DNA from: Clostridiales bacterium
Lineage (GTDB): Bacteria > Bacillota > Clostridia > Saccharofermentanales > Saccharofermentanaceae
Reading direction: 5' to 3'
Length of the DNA stretch: 64,000 bases
Assembly: GCA_017617995.1 (NCBI GenBank)
Contig: JAFZVE010000070.1
Location: forward strand, 60,433-124,432
Part shown: positions 34,953 to 44,040 of the stretch, piece by piece
Position numbering within the stretch: position 1 is the first letter of the stretch
How the letters are laid out: every line of letters begins with the position of its first letter
Position numbers and translations under genes: made by a program
Notes under the pieces: generated by a model
The model's input: only the letters and a program-made list of their open reading frames with translations
What the model was told of the DNA's origin: nothing
Databases searched by the model: none

Positions 34953-35942
34953 ATGGAGAATCGCTCTGAAATTACGAATGTTGAACTGGAGAAGAGTAAG
35001 CAGATCATTTCGAAGATCACAGACTGCTACTATAAAAAGATGGTCGGACAGACCCGACTGGGCTGGTCGCTTCTGATCTCGATCATTTCTAACGGACATA
35101 TCCTTCTGGAGTCTGTACCTGGTCTGGCCAAGACAACCGCGGCCAAAACGCTGACCGATGCCGTGAACGGTAAGTTCTCGCGTATCCAGTGTACACCTGA
35201 CCTTCTCCCGAGTGATATTATCGGAACACAGATCTTTAACTACACGACCAACACCTTCGAGACGAAACTGGGTCCTGTATATGCGAACTTTGTTCTTCTT
35301 GACGAGATCAACCGTTCGAGTGCTAAGACACAGAGTGCTATGCTCGAAGTCATGCAGGAGCACCAGACCACGATCGGCGGATATAATTACGCGATGCCGA
35401 AGATCTTCACGGTTATTGCTACGCAGAACCCGATCGAGCAGGAAGGTACATATCTTCTTTCCGAAGCCCAGCTCGACCGTTTCCTTATCAAGGAAAAGAT
35501 CGATTATCCGACACAGGATGAGGAGTTCGAGATCCTCAACCGTATCGAGAAAGATGTATTCTCCAAGTCTGAAGCGGTAGTTGAACTTGAGGACGTTTAT
35601 TTCCTGCAGCAGATGGCCAACAAGGTCTATCTGGATGATGCGATCAAGAGATACATCATTCAGATCGTAAATGCTACCAGACATCCGGCGGATGTCATCG
35701 GTAAGGATCTGGCTGAGTATATCACGCTCGGCTCGAGTACCCGTGGCTGTATCTCTCTTATGGAAGTCTCCAAGGCCGTCGCACTGATCAACGGCAGAAG
35801 CTATGTAACACCTGATGACGTCAAGACACTGATCCACAGTGTTCTCCGTCACCGTATCTCTCTGAACTTCGCGGCTGTCGCTGACGGAGTCACGGAAGAA
35901 CAGATTATTGATAAGATCGTAGGAGCAACACCGACGCCATGA
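34953..35942 (+). CDS. MoxR-family AAA+ ATPase
   Basis: This 329-residue cytoplasmic ATPase is thought to act as a chaperone that remodels or activates VWA-domain partners. Walker A reads SVPGLAKTTAAK near residue 55, Walker B FVLLDEINRS, sensor 1 VIATQNPIEQEG, and a C-terminal lid domain follows. GGGAGGAG precedes ATG 34953. It starts a five- to six-gene operon with DUF58, VWA and TPR proteins, the usual MoxR/Bat-type neighbourhood. The target process is not known in Clostridia. Confidence 0.94.
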   Translation: MENRSEITNVELEKSKQIISKITDCYYKKMVGQTRLGWSLLISIISNGHILLESVPGLAKTTAAKTLTDAVNGKFSRIQCTPDLLPSDIIGTQIFNYTTNTFETKLGPVYANFVLLDEINRSSAKTQSAMLEVMQEHQTTIGGYNYAMPKIFTVIATQNPIEQEGTYLLSEAQLDRFLIKEKIDYPTQDEEFEILNRIEKDVFSKSEAVVELEDVYFLQQMANKVYLDDAIKRYIIQIVNATRHPADVIGKDLAEYITLGSSTRGCISLMEVSKAVALINGRSYVTPDDVKTLIHSVLRHRISLNFAAVADGVTEEQIIDKIVGATPTP

Positions 35943-36814
35943 TTCTTGACTACATTACAAGAATAAAAGCGAATATCTCGATTCACACGAATATCAAGGC
36001 CACCAGTATTCTGGATGGTTCCTATAAGTCCGTCTTCATGGGCAGAAGTCTGAATTTCGAGGATCTTCGCGAATATATCCCGGGCGACAATATCCGTGAC
36101 ATCGACTGGAAAGCTTCTTCACGTAGCCGCATGCTCCTTGTGAAACGCTATGTGGCTGAGAAGAAACACAATATCCTGATCATCTTCGATACAGGCGCGA
36201 AAATGTCGGCCGATACGGATAAAGGTGAGACGAAGAAGGATGTCGCGATCTTTGCGGGTGGTACGCTGTCGTATCTGGCATATACAAACGGTGATTTTGT
36301 CGGCTCCCTTTACAATGTGGATGGAAAGATGCGTTTCTTCCCGCTGCGCACACGTCTTTATGATATTGAGCATTTTCTTGCACAGTATGACAAAGATGTC
36401 CAGATCTCGAAGAAGTCGGACCTTAATAAGAGCATGGAGTATCTCTTGAAGCATTTCAGAAGGAAGATGGTCGTCTTCGTCATTACGGACCAGACGGGAA
36501 CCGCATCTGTATCGGAGGCGGTACTTAAGAAACTAATCTGCCAGCACGATATCCTGTTCATTAACGTAAATGATGCGGATCTGTCCGGCGCGCACGCCTT
36601 TAAGGTAGAGAAGAACAGGTATGTTCCGCGCTTCGTGACCATGGACAAGAAGCTCGCGCGTATCGAGAAAGAGATGAAAGAGAAGATGGCGCAGGACAAT
36701 GAGAAGAAACTGAAACATCATGCCATCATTTCGACATCAGTCGGAAGCAAAGAGAATATCACTTATTCTATTACTGAGTTATTGGAGAGACACAGATATG
36801 CCAACATCCGTTGA
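35939..36814 (+). CDS. DUF58 domain-containing protein
   Basis: This 291-residue protein shows the DUF58 hallmark GRSLNFEDLREYIPGD followed by RDIDWKASSR near residues 40-60, and a VWA-like fold in the second half (NILIIFDTGAKM). There is no signal peptide or membrane helix. ATG 35939 overlaps the moxR stop by four bases, so production is coupled. DUF58 proteins almost always accompany MoxR ATPases and are presumed partners; the molecular role is unknown. Confidence 0.92.
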   Translation: MILDYITRIKANISIHTNIKATSILDGSYKSVFMGRSLNFEDLREYIPGDNIRDIDWKASSRSRMLLVKRYVAEKKHNILIIFDTGAKMSADTDKGETKKDVAIFAGGTLSYLAYTNGDFVGSLYNVDGKMRFFPLRTRLYDIEHFLAQYDKDVQISKKSDLNKSMEYLLKHFRRKMVVFVITDQTGTASVSEAVLKKLICQHDILFINVNDADLSGAHAFKVEKNRYVPRFVTMDKKLARIEKEMKEKMAQDNEKKLKHHAIISTSVGSKENITYSITELLERHRYANIR

Positions 36815-37280
36815 ATTACAAGATCCATTCTCCTATAGCTTCCTGCCTGTAGTGATCATGATCTCGATCATTATTGCGTCGATCGTGATCCTTGTTGCCA
36901 TCATACTCGTGCATAAGAAGATGAAAGCCCCGATGAAGCAGAAAGTGCCGAAGCCGGTGGTTTTCAAGCCGAAGAGTAAGGAAGAGACCAAGCGTGATTA
37001 TCTGGAGAAGATCAATGTGATCGAGAAGAAGTATTCGCAGGGACAGCTTGATGTCCGTGCGACCCATCAGGAACTGTCTGCCGTTGTACGTATGTTTGTA
37101 CACGACATGACGGGAATCAACGCGCAGAATTTCTCTCTTTCCGAGCTTAAGTCGAACAATGTACATCAGATCAGCAATCTGATCGAGGAATTCTATGCAC
37201 CGGAGTTTGCCGAACGTTCTGATAAAGAGACTTCGGATTCTATCCGGGATGCCAGGGAGGTGATTAACACATGGAATTGA
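36798..37280 (+). CDS. Unknown membrane protein in the MoxR/VWA operon
   Basis: This 160-residue protein has one membrane helix at about 17-39 and a cytoplasmic tail rich in Lys and Glu that forms predicted helices. The start is set at ATG 36798, overlapping the DUF58 gene by 17 bases; a longer frame from 36720 would overlap it by 95. The stop overlaps the next gene. I do not recognise a family. Position matches the small membrane protein (DUF4381-like) often found between DUF58 and BatA genes, which is the best guess. Confidence 0.75.
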   Translation: MPTSVELQDPFSYSFLPVVIMISIIIASIVILVAIILVHKKMKAPMKQKVPKPVVFKPKSKEETKRDYLEKINVIEKKYSQGQLDVRATHQELSAVVRMFVHDMTGINAQNFSLSELKSNNVHQISNLIEEFYAPEFAERSDKETSDSIRDAREVINTWN

Positions 37281-38287
37281 TGAATCCATATGTGCTTTAT
37301 ATCGGTTTGCCTGTCATTCTTGTTCTGGCGATTCTGACTTACGGTTACAGGAAGAAGTTTAAGGATGGCCGCAAGGTTGCCAACTCAGAACTTCTTGAGA
37401 AGACGAAGTACTTTAAGAGAAGACTTCTCGAATTCAGGTTCTGCTCCCTCGTCGTCATCGTCAGCCTCGTTCTGGCACTGTCGTTCCTACTGTTTATCCT
37501 TGCTCGTCCGTTTCGTTCGAAGCAGACGATCACAGAGATCCATAACCGCGACATTTTTCTGTGCCTGGATACGTCCGGCTCGATGTTCGAAGTCGATCTG
37601 GAGGTCTGTGAGAAACTGAAAGACTTTGTGAATGGCCTTCACGGTGAACGCTTCGGTATCACGATCTTTAACTGCCAGACGGTTACGCTGGTTCCGCTTA
37701 CGACGGACTATGACTACATACTCGATGTGCTTGACCAGATCGAAGAGGCCTGTAAGATCGCGATCGGCGTGATCAATAACGGCGATTTCTATGATACGGA
37801 AGACTATGTCAAGTATCAGTATATTATTGATGGAACGATCACCTATGCCTATGATTCCGGTTCTTCACTGATCGGCGATGGCCTGGCTTCCACGCTGTTC
37901 CAGTTCCCGGATGTCAAAGAGGATGATTCCAGAACACGTGTCATCATCCTCGCAACCGACAACGAACTGTGGGGCGATCCTTTTGTCCAGCTGGACGAGG
38001 CTGCGGAGCTCTGTGCCAAGTATGGCGTCAAGGTATTTGCCGCATCCCCGGAAGAGGTCGTCGATTACGACAATTACAAGAAAGCAGTGGAGAGTACTGG
38101 CGGACGCCTCTTTACTCTCAGCTCCAAGACGATGGCCAAGGATATTATCAAAGAGGTAGAGAAGACCGATACCTCCGTGCTCTATAAGAGTGATATCACG
38201 ATCACAGAATATCCGGAGAAACTGGTATTGTTTGTAACGATATGTCTGTGTGTACATTTTGTAGTAAGTAGAAGGGTGAGACTATGA
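37271..38287 (+). CDS. VWA-domain membrane protein, BatA-like
   Basis: This 338-residue protein has two N-terminal hydrophobic helices (about 5-25 and 57-78), then a von Willebrand A domain whose metal-ion site reads CLDTSGSMF near residue 100, with further acidic positions in ILATDNELWGD. A C-terminal membrane helix lies at about 315-333. It is anchored in the membrane with the VWA domain on one face. GGGAGGTG precedes ATG 37271. Likely partners are the MoxR ATPase and the next VWA protein. Confidence 0.9.
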   Translation: MELMNPYVLYIGLPVILVLAILTYGYRKKFKDGRKVANSELLEKTKYFKRRLLEFRFCSLVVIVSLVLALSFLLFILARPFRSKQTITEIHNRDIFLCLDTSGSMFEVDLEVCEKLKDFVNGLHGERFGITIFNCQTVTLVPLTTDYDYILDVLDQIEEACKIAIGVINNGDFYDTEDYVKYQYIIDGTITYAYDSGSSLIGDGLASTLFQFPDVKEDDSRTRVIILATDNELWGDPFVQLDEAAELCAKYGVKVFAASPEEVVDYDNYKKAVESTGGRLFTLSSKTMAKDIIKEVEKTDTSVLYKSDITITEYPEKLVLFVTICLCVHFVVSRRVRL

Positions 38288-39249
38288 AGATCAATCCGAT
38301 CCTTCCAATATGGCTGATGTCGATTCTTTGCATCGGCATGCTGGTTATGAAGCGAAAGGGCGTATGGAATTACATCCGTCAGATCCTGATCGTGCTTCTG
38401 GTTTTCGCTATGAATCTTCGTATCATGGTGTTCTCCTATGATATCCCGAAGAAAGAGCTGAACATCGATGTTCTCTTTGTTATCGATGACTCGATGAGTA
38501 TGCTCGCCGAGGATTTTGACGGGGATGGACGCCGTATCGATGCAGTGAAGGAAGACTGTGAATACATCATGGATAAGATGGAAGGCTGCCGATTCTCCGT
38601 CATCTCGTTCGGAAACTACGCGTATCGGCTCGCTCCGTATACCAGTGATACGAACGTAGTCATGTCGGCGATCCGTTCTCTGGAAGGGCAGACACAGTAC
38701 TATGCGCAGGGTACATCTCTTAATCTCCCGTTCTCCCAAATCCTGGACACACTCGAACAGGACTATGAACAGGACAGTGAGCGTGCACAGATCATCTTTT
38801 TCTTCAGTGACGGAGAAATCACAAGTAAAGACGAGAAACTCGGTTCCTACGAGGATGCCGCTGAATATATAGTCTCCGGTGCAGTACTCGGATACGGCAC
38901 AGAGGAAGGCGGCAAGATGAAAGTCAGAAGCTACGAAGGTGACTATAGTGAGCCTTTCTACATGAAGACCCGTGACGAGAACGGCCGCACGGTCGATGCC
39001 ATCTCGAAAATCGATGAGGAGAACCTCCAGTCGATCGCAGACGATCTGGAAGTCGAGTACTATCATGTTGAGAAGTCTACAACGGTTCGCTCGATCCTTG
39101 GTGAGATTACAGATAGTCTTGATGAATATGCCACGTCAGGAGAGACGGGTATGGAAGGATATAAGGAAACCTATTACTGGTTCGCCATCCCGCTGGTGGC
39201 TCTGTTAGTTTATGATCTGATCTATTACAAAAGGAGGATTAGGGAATGA
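38284..39249 (+). CDS. VWA-domain membrane protein, BatB-like
   Basis: This 321-residue protein has N-terminal hydrophobic segments at about 5-20 and 35-55, then a VWA domain with metal site VIDDSMSML near residue 65 and FFFSDGEITS later. A C-terminal helix lies at about 300-316. It overlaps its neighbours by four bases on each side. With the preceding protein it forms the usual BatA/BatB pair. An acidic FDGDGRRID insertion follows the metal site. Confidence 0.9.
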   Translation: MKINPILPIWLMSILCIGMLVMKRKGVWNYIRQILIVLLVFAMNLRIMVFSYDIPKKELNIDVLFVIDDSMSMLAEDFDGDGRRIDAVKEDCEYIMDKMEGCRFSVISFGNYAYRLAPYTSDTNVVMSAIRSLEGQTQYYAQGTSLNLPFSQILDTLEQDYEQDSERAQIIFFFSDGEITSKDEKLGSYEDAAEYIVSGAVLGYGTEEGGKMKVRSYEGDYSEPFYMKTRDENGRTVDAISKIDEENLQSIADDLEVEYYHVEKSTTVRSILGEITDSLDEYATSGETGMEGYKETYYWFAIPLVALLVYDLIYYKRRIRE

Positions 39250-40055
39250 AAAAGCGTATCATGATCGCGGTGTATACGATCGTTGCACTGTTGTTGATTA
39301 AGTTTGCCTTTACCTACTGGTACAATGAATGGGTCATCTCCAAGTATGAGGAGGGAGACTATACTGAGAACTTCAGCCTTCTCGAGGCCTTTAATTTCAC
39401 GGAAAGATACATCGTTTACTACAATAACGGAAACGTGATGTATCAGAACAAAGACTACGAAGCGGCAATCGAGTACTACGAACAGGCTCTTGACGAGAAT
39501 CCGCCGGAAGGCAAAGAGTGCCCGATCCGCATCAATCTGGCACTGGCTAAGCTTCAGCTTCTCGGTGAAGACTATCTGACAGAAGAGAAAATCGATAAGA
39601 CGATCAAGATTCTTGAGGATTGTCTCGACATTCTCTCTGAAGAGGACTGCGCAAACGACGATGGAGACGGCCACGATAATCGTGCGCAGCGTCTCTATGA
39701 CGAGATAAAGGAGATGCTCGAGCAGGCCGAACAGGAAAAGGAAGAGCAGGAGAAGGAGAAAGAAGAACAGGAGCAGCAACAGCAGCAACAGCAGCAGGAC
39801 CCGAATCAGGACCCCAATGGCGATCCTAATGATCCGAACAACCAGAATCAGGATCCGGATGGTGGTAATGAAGAAGGTGACGACGAGCAGAAGAAAGCTG
39901 AGCAGGAGAAGAAAGAACAGCGCCAGCAGGAGATCGAAGACGAGATGGACAAGCGTATGGACCAGTCGAACGATCAGCGCCAGGAAGAAAGAAAAAAATC
40001 TCAGGCTCAGGATGAAGAATGGAACTGGTATTACGATGAAATGCCTGTGTGGTAA
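39246..40055 (+). CDS. TPR-like, Gln/Asn-rich protein, BatC-like
   Basis: This 269-residue protein has one N-terminal membrane helix (about 5-22), a TPR-like pair of helices at about 60-100 (NGNVMYQNKDYEAAIEYYEQA-type), then a coiled-coil-prone Glu/Lys stretch, a run of nine Gln near residue 180, an Asn/Asp/Pro-rich segment and a second charged Gln/Glu/Lys helix. The tail is low complexity and likely disordered. It matches BatC position and TPR content. It ends the operon. Confidence 0.85.
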   Translation: MKKRIMIAVYTIVALLLIKFAFTYWYNEWVISKYEEGDYTENFSLLEAFNFTERYIVYYNNGNVMYQNKDYEAAIEYYEQALDENPPEGKECPIRINLALAKLQLLGEDYLTEEKIDKTIKILEDCLDILSEEDCANDDGDGHDNRAQRLYDEIKEMLEQAEQEKEEQEKEKEEQEQQQQQQQQDPNQDPNGDPNDPNNQNQDPDGGNEEGDDEQKKAEQEKKEQRQQEIEDEMDKRMDQSNDQRQEERKKSQAQDEEWNWYYDEMPVW

Positions 40056-40077
40056 TGGTTTGGCGGCCATTGCCACC

Positions 40078-40100
40078 GCACTTCACGGTTCAGTGCTTTT
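40078..40100 (+). terminator. Probable terminator of the MoxR/VWA operon
   Basis: GCACT and AGTGC pair around a 9-base loop, followed by TTTT. The stem is short, so strength is uncertain. Confidence 0.5.
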
Positions 40101-40113
40101 GCCAAATTGACAG

Positions 40114-40142
40114 TTGCCAATTCGATACTCTTGGATTATTAT
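40114..40142 (+). promoter_or_regulatory. Promoter of the pyr operon
   Basis: TTGCCA (40114-40119), a 17-base spacer and TATTAT (40137-40142). A TTGACA at 40107 has no -10 at usable distance. Confidence 0.65.
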
Positions 40143-40155
40143 CTTAACAGCGTAT

Positions 40156-40187
40156 CCTTTAAGTCTGTTCCAGAGAGAACAGAAAGG
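40156..40187 (+). promoter_or_regulatory. PyrR-binding RNA hairpin (anti-antiterminator)
   Basis: CCTTT pairs with AAAGG below, an AAGT bulge interrupts one side, and CTGTTC pairs with GAACAG around CAGAGA. The CAGAGA loop, one-sided bulge and AGAAAGG tail match the known PyrR-binding loop of Bacillus pyr leaders. UMP-bound PyrR would hold this hairpin and favour the downstream terminator. Confidence 0.8.
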
Positions 40188-40241
40188 TCGTTTGTCGAAA
40201 GTGTAATACCGTATCCCGAAAGGGAGGCATGAATATGGAAG

Positions 40242-40290
40242 ACCGACTTGTAAAGGGTGCCGCAAGGACATCTGAAGAGTCGGTTTTTTT
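40242..40290 (+). terminator. Attenuator terminator of the pyr operon
   Basis: ACCGACT pairs with AGTCGGT, with a smaller GCAA-capped helix inside the loop, and seven T follow. It lies about 30 bases before pyrR, as expected for PyrR-regulated attenuation. Confidence 0.8.
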
Positions 40291-40319
40291 GCGGCTCTTA
40301 AACGGAAGGAGTGGTATTT

Positions 40320-40871
40320 TTGAAAGAGTATCTTGAGAAGACAGTCCTTATGGATGAGCAGGCTGTGCACCGTGCCCTGATCCGTATCGCCCACGAGATC
40401 ATCGAGAAGAACAAAGGCCTCGATAATGTGGCACTGGTCGGCATCCAGAGAAGAGGCGTTCCGATGGCGAACCGCATCGCGAAGGTCATGGAAGAGGTCG
40501 AGGGAGTAAAGCCGGATGTCGGTGTTCTGGACATCACATTCTACAGAGATGACCTGTCCACACTGGCGGCCCACCCGGTAGTAAACGGAACTGCGATCCA
40601 TTTCAATATCAACGATAAGAAAATCGTCCTGATCGACGATGTTCTCTTCACCGGAAGAACGGTAAGAGCGGCGATCGAGGCGATTTTTGATATGGGTAGA
40701 CCGGCTTGCATCCAGCTGGCGACCCTGATCGACAGAGGACACAGACAGCTGCCGATCCGCTCCGATTACGTGGGCAAAAACGTACCGACCTCTCTCCTGG
40801 AGATGATCTCGGTACAGTTAACTGAGATCGACGGACAGGATCAGGTCGTTCTCTGTGAAGAGGTGAAATAA
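40320..40871 (+). CDS. pyrR: Pyr operon attenuator protein / uracil phosphoribosyltransferase
   Basis: This 183-residue protein binds pyr leader RNA when UMP is high and also carries uracil phosphoribosyltransferase activity. The PRPP loop [16 protein letters not shown] lies near residues 97-112, and [10 protein letters not shown] near residue 42. Length fits PyrR (about 180). The start is set at TTG 40320, nine bases after GGAAGGAG; an in-frame GTG at 40311 abuts that site directly. The gene follows its own target hairpin and attenuator, so it is autoregulated. Confidence 0.94.
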   Translation: MKEYLEKTVLMDEQAVHRALIRIAHEIIEKNKGLDNVALVGIQRRGVPMANRIAKVMEEVEGVKPDVGVLDITFYRDDLSTLAAHPVVNGTAIHFNINDKKIVLIDDVLFTGRTVRAAIEAIFDMGRPACIQLATLIDRGHRQLPIRSDYVGKNVPTSLLEMISVQLTEIDGQDQVVLCEEVK

Positions 40872-41809
40872 TGGGACTTAGGAATAAAGATCTGCTTGGA
40901 TTAAAGCAATTAACTGCGGAAGAGATCATGGAGATCCTCGATACCGCGAAGATGATGAAGATGGTGCTGACTTCAGGAAATAAGAAGACTTCCCATCTTC
41001 AGGGAAAATCGGTCGTGACGCTATTCTATGAAAACAGCACGAGAACGAGACTTTCCTTCGAGCTTGCTTCGAAGTATATGGGCTCGGCCAGCGCAAACAT
41101 CACGACCTCGGGAAGCTCGGTCAATAAGGGTGAATCACTCCTCGATACCGCCAGAACGATCGACATGATGGCAACCGACATCATCATCATGAGACACAGC
41201 CAGTCCGGCGCTCCGCACTATCTGGCGCCACGCGTAAAGGCTTCGATCGTAAATGCCGGTGACGGCATGAACGAGCACCCGACACAGGCACTGCTCGATA
41301 TGTTTACACTTTATGAGAAATACGGTCACATCGACGGTCTGAAAGTAGCCATCTGCGGTGACCTCTACCACAGCCGTGTAGTAAGAAGTAACGTAATCGG
41401 CTTAACCAAGCTCGGTGCGACCATCAGTGTCGCCGGACCTCGTACGATGGTTCCGGTCGGTCTCGATAAGATGGGCTGCACAGTGTGCCGTTCCGTATCC
41501 GAAGCAGTTAAGGATGCCGATGCGGTCATGGGCCTCCGAGTACAGCTCGAGCGCCAGCAGAAGTCTCTGTTCCCGTCGGTAGCGGAGTATGCAAGATTCT
41601 ACTCCATCTCCGAAGATGTTCTGAAACTCGCGAAACCAGGTGCCTATCTACTTCACCCGGGTCCGTGCAACCACGGCGTCGAGCTCCCGACATGCGTATA
41701 CGACTGCGATCAGTCCGTGATCAACGAACAGGTCACGAACGGTGTAGCAGTCAGAATGGCAGTACTTTACTTACTGATGGCAAGGAGAAACCAGAATGAA
41801 AACAATTGA
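40871..41809 (+). CDS. pyrB: Aspartate carbamoyltransferase catalytic subunit
   Basis: This 312-residue enzyme condenses carbamoyl phosphate with aspartate, the committed step of pyrimidine synthesis. The carbamoyl-phosphate motif NSTRTR lies near residue 56, MRHSQSGA near residue 105, HPTQALLDMFT near residue 136, and HPGP near residue 265. No pyrI regulatory subunit follows, as is normal in Gram-positive operons where PyrR gives control. It overlaps pyrR by one base. Confidence 0.96.
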   Translation: MGLRNKDLLGLKQLTAEEIMEILDTAKMMKMVLTSGNKKTSHLQGKSVVTLFYENSTRTRLSFELASKYMGSASANITTSGSSVNKGESLLDTARTIDMMATDIIIMRHSQSGAPHYLAPRVKASIVNAGDGMNEHPTQALLDMFTLYEKYGHIDGLKVAICGDLYHSRVVRSNVIGLTKLGATISVAGPRTMVPVGLDKMGCTVCRSVSEAVKDADAVMGLRVQLERQQKSLFPSVAEYARFYSISEDVLKLAKPGAYLLHPGPCNHGVELPTCVYDCDQSVINEQVTNGVAVRMAVLYLLMARRNQNENN

Positions 41810-43055
41810 GATCAGAAACGCGAATCATTTCGCTTCCGGTGAAAAAGTTACGCTCTATATCGAGAACGGCGTATTCACAGACAGCCTTTCCGGGCAGGCA
41901 GATGAGGTAATCGATGCGGAAGGCCTGACAGTCTTCCCGGGACTTGTCGACATGCACTGCCACTTAAGAGAGCCGGGCTTCGAGTACAGAGAAGACATCA
42001 AGAGCGGTACAGCCAGCGCCGCAAAGGGCGGTTTTACCAGCGTATGCTGCATGCCGAACACTAATCCTGTCTGCGATAACGCAGCGGTTGTCGAAGGCAT
42101 CCTTAGAAAAGCCGAGCAGGTCGGATCCTGTAATGTGTTCCCGATCGGCGCCGCCAGCAAGAAACTCGAAGGCAAAGAGATCTCCGAGATGGGACTTATG
42201 AAGGAAGCCGGTATCGTCGCCGTATCCGATGACGGAAAGCCGATCGCTACAGCAAACCTTCTGAAGAAGGTCCTCGAGTACGCTTCGGACTTCGATATCC
42301 CGGTACTGAATCACTGCGAAGAACTCTCGATCGCAGAGGGCGCCATGAATGAAGGTGCGATCTCGACGGCACTCGGTCTTCGCGGCATCCCGGCAATCGC
42401 CGAGGAGATCATGATCTCCCGTGATATCCAGACCGCAGAATACCTCGATATGCCGATCCACATCTGCCACGTCAGCACGAGAAAAGGCATCGAGATCATC
42501 CGCCAGGCAAAAGCCCGCGGTGTAAAGGTCACATGCGAGACCTGCCCGCACTACTTCTCCCTGACTGAAGAAGCCTGCCAGACCTACGACACGAACTTCA
42601 AGATGAATCCGCCGCTTCGTACGGAGGACGACCGTCTTGCTGTGATCGAAGGCCTGAAGGATGGAACGATCGACTGTATCGTAACGGATCACGCACCGCA
42701 TCACATCGATGAGAAAGACATCGAGTTCTCTCTGGCCAATAACGGCATCATCGGCTTTGAAACGGCATTCGCAGTAGGATATACTTATCTGGTAAAGACC
42801 GGTGCGATCGACCTTACCGACATGATCAAGACCATGACCGTGAATCCTTCTTCGATCCTTAAGCTAGGAAGAGGTACACTCGATAAGGGAATGCCAGCAG
42901 ATGTCATGCTCGCAGATCTTAACGAGACCTTCGTCTACACGAAGGAAGAGATCAGAAGCAAGGCGACGAACTCTCCTTACATCGGAGAAGAACTGACCGG
43001 TCGTGTAAAGCTTACTATCGCAGGAGGAAAAGTAACGTATGACGAACTTCGCTGA
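41796..43055 (+). CDS. pyrC: Dihydroorotase
   Basis: This 419-residue amidohydrolase closes carbamoyl-aspartate to dihydroorotate. The zinc-binding DMHCHLREPG lies near residue 52, with HC in LNHCEE, a His in HICHVST, and the catalytic Asp in VTDHAPH near residue 305. It is the class I type (about 420 residues). It overlaps pyrB by 14 bases and pyrF by 17, suggesting translational coupling across the operon. Confidence 0.96.
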   Translation: MKTIEIRNANHFASGEKVTLYIENGVFTDSLSGQADEVIDAEGLTVFPGLVDMHCHLREPGFEYREDIKSGTASAAKGGFTSVCCMPNTNPVCDNAAVVEGILRKAEQVGSCNVFPIGAASKKLEGKEISEMGLMKEAGIVAVSDDGKPIATANLLKKVLEYASDFDIPVLNHCEELSIAEGAMNEGAISTALGLRGIPAIAEEIMISRDIQTAEYLDMPIHICHVSTRKGIEIIRQAKARGVKVTCETCPHYFSLTEEACQTYDTNFKMNPPLRTEDDRLAVIEGLKDGTIDCIVTDHAPHHIDEKDIEFSLANNGIIGFETAFAVGYTYLVKTGAIDLTDMIKTMTVNPSSILKLGRGTLDKGMPADVMLADLNETFVYTKEEIRSKATNSPYIGEELTGRVKLTIAGGKVTYDELR

Positions 43056-44037
43056 CAAACTGCTTAAAAGAATCGAAGAGTGCAATAACCCCACAGTAAT
43101 GGGACTTGACCCGAAGCTGGATTATCTTCCGTCGGAGATGCTTACGGCATGGCTCGACGGCGCAAAGAACAAGAAAGGGGCCCGCTCGGTCAACATGCAG
43201 GAAGCAACCGGTGAGGCGATCTTCGCCTATAACCGTCTCCTGATCGATGCCGTATATGACATCATCCCGGCGATCAAGCCACAGTTCGCTTATTACGAGA
43301 TGTACGGTCTCGAGGGCATCAAGGCACTGAAGAAAACGATCCGCTATGCTCAGGAGAAGGGCATGCTGGTCATCGCAGACGCGAAGAGAAACGATATCGG
43401 CACCACCGCTACAGCCTATGCAAATGCGATCATCGGCGAAACAAAGATCCTCGACGATTCCGTTGAAGCGATGTTCGAATGTGACTGCGTAACAGTAAAC
43501 GGATACCTCGGAATCGACGGCATCAAGCCTTTTATGGACGTAGCAAAAGAGAAGGGGAAAGGCCTCTTCGTACTGGTACGCACCTCGAATCCGTCGGCCG
43601 GTGATCTTCAGGATCTGAAGCTCGAAGACGGACGTCAGGTATTCGAAGCAATGGCGGAGAATGTCGAGAAATGGGGCCAGGAACTGATCGGTGAGTCCGG
43701 ATTCAGTTCTGTAGGTGCTGTAGTCGGCGCCACATGGCCGGAGCAGGCTGTAAAGGCCAGAGAGATCATGCCACACGCACTGATCCTCGTACCAGGTTAC
43801 GGTGCGCAGGGTGGTTCCGGCAAAGACGCCGTCGCCTCTTTCGTAAACGGAAAGGGTGGTATCGTCAATGCATCGAGAAGCCTGATGTGCGCCTGGAAGA
43901 AGAGAGAAGATATCGCACCTATGGAAATGACCGACATCGAAGGTCCTTCCGGAAAAGCACTTCTCGGCTTCCAGAAAGCCACCAGAGACGAGGCTATCCG
44001 CATGCGTGACGATCTGAATGCAGCACTGAAGGGTTAA
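43039..44037 (+). CDS. pyrF: Orotidine-5'-phosphate decarboxylase
   Basis: This 332-residue TIM-barrel enzyme decarboxylates OMP to UMP. The active site is ADAKRNDIG with Lys and paired Asp near residue 115; IKPQFAYYE lies upstream and LVPGYGAQGG near residue 254 forms the phosphate site. Length and the DAKRNDIG form identify the longer type 2 PyrF rather than the roughly 240-residue type 1. It is coupled to pyrC by overlap. Confidence 0.95.
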   Translation: MTNFADKLLKRIEECNNPTVMGLDPKLDYLPSEMLTAWLDGAKNKKGARSVNMQEATGEAIFAYNRLLIDAVYDIIPAIKPQFAYYEMYGLEGIKALKKTIRYAQEKGMLVIADAKRNDIGTTATAYANAIIGETKILDDSVEAMFECDCVTVNGYLGIDGIKPFMDVAKEKGKGLFVLVRTSNPSAGDLQDLKLEDGRQVFEAMAENVEKWGQELIGESGFSSVGAVVGATWPEQAVKAREIMPHALILVPGYGAQGGSGKDAVASFVNGKGGIVNASRSLMCAWKKREDIAPMEMTDIEGPSGKALLGFQKATRDEAIRMRDDLNAALKG

Positions 44038-44040
44038 GAC

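Noticed and set aside
39772..39797. CAG/CAA tract as a repeat element or assembly error
   Set aside because: It is in frame within a Gln/Glu-rich coding tail, and neighbouring codons show the same composition.
40107..40112. TTGACA as the -35 of the pyr promoter
   Set aside because: No -10 lies at 16-18 bases. TTGCCA at 40114 with TATTAT at 40137 gives exact 17-base spacing.
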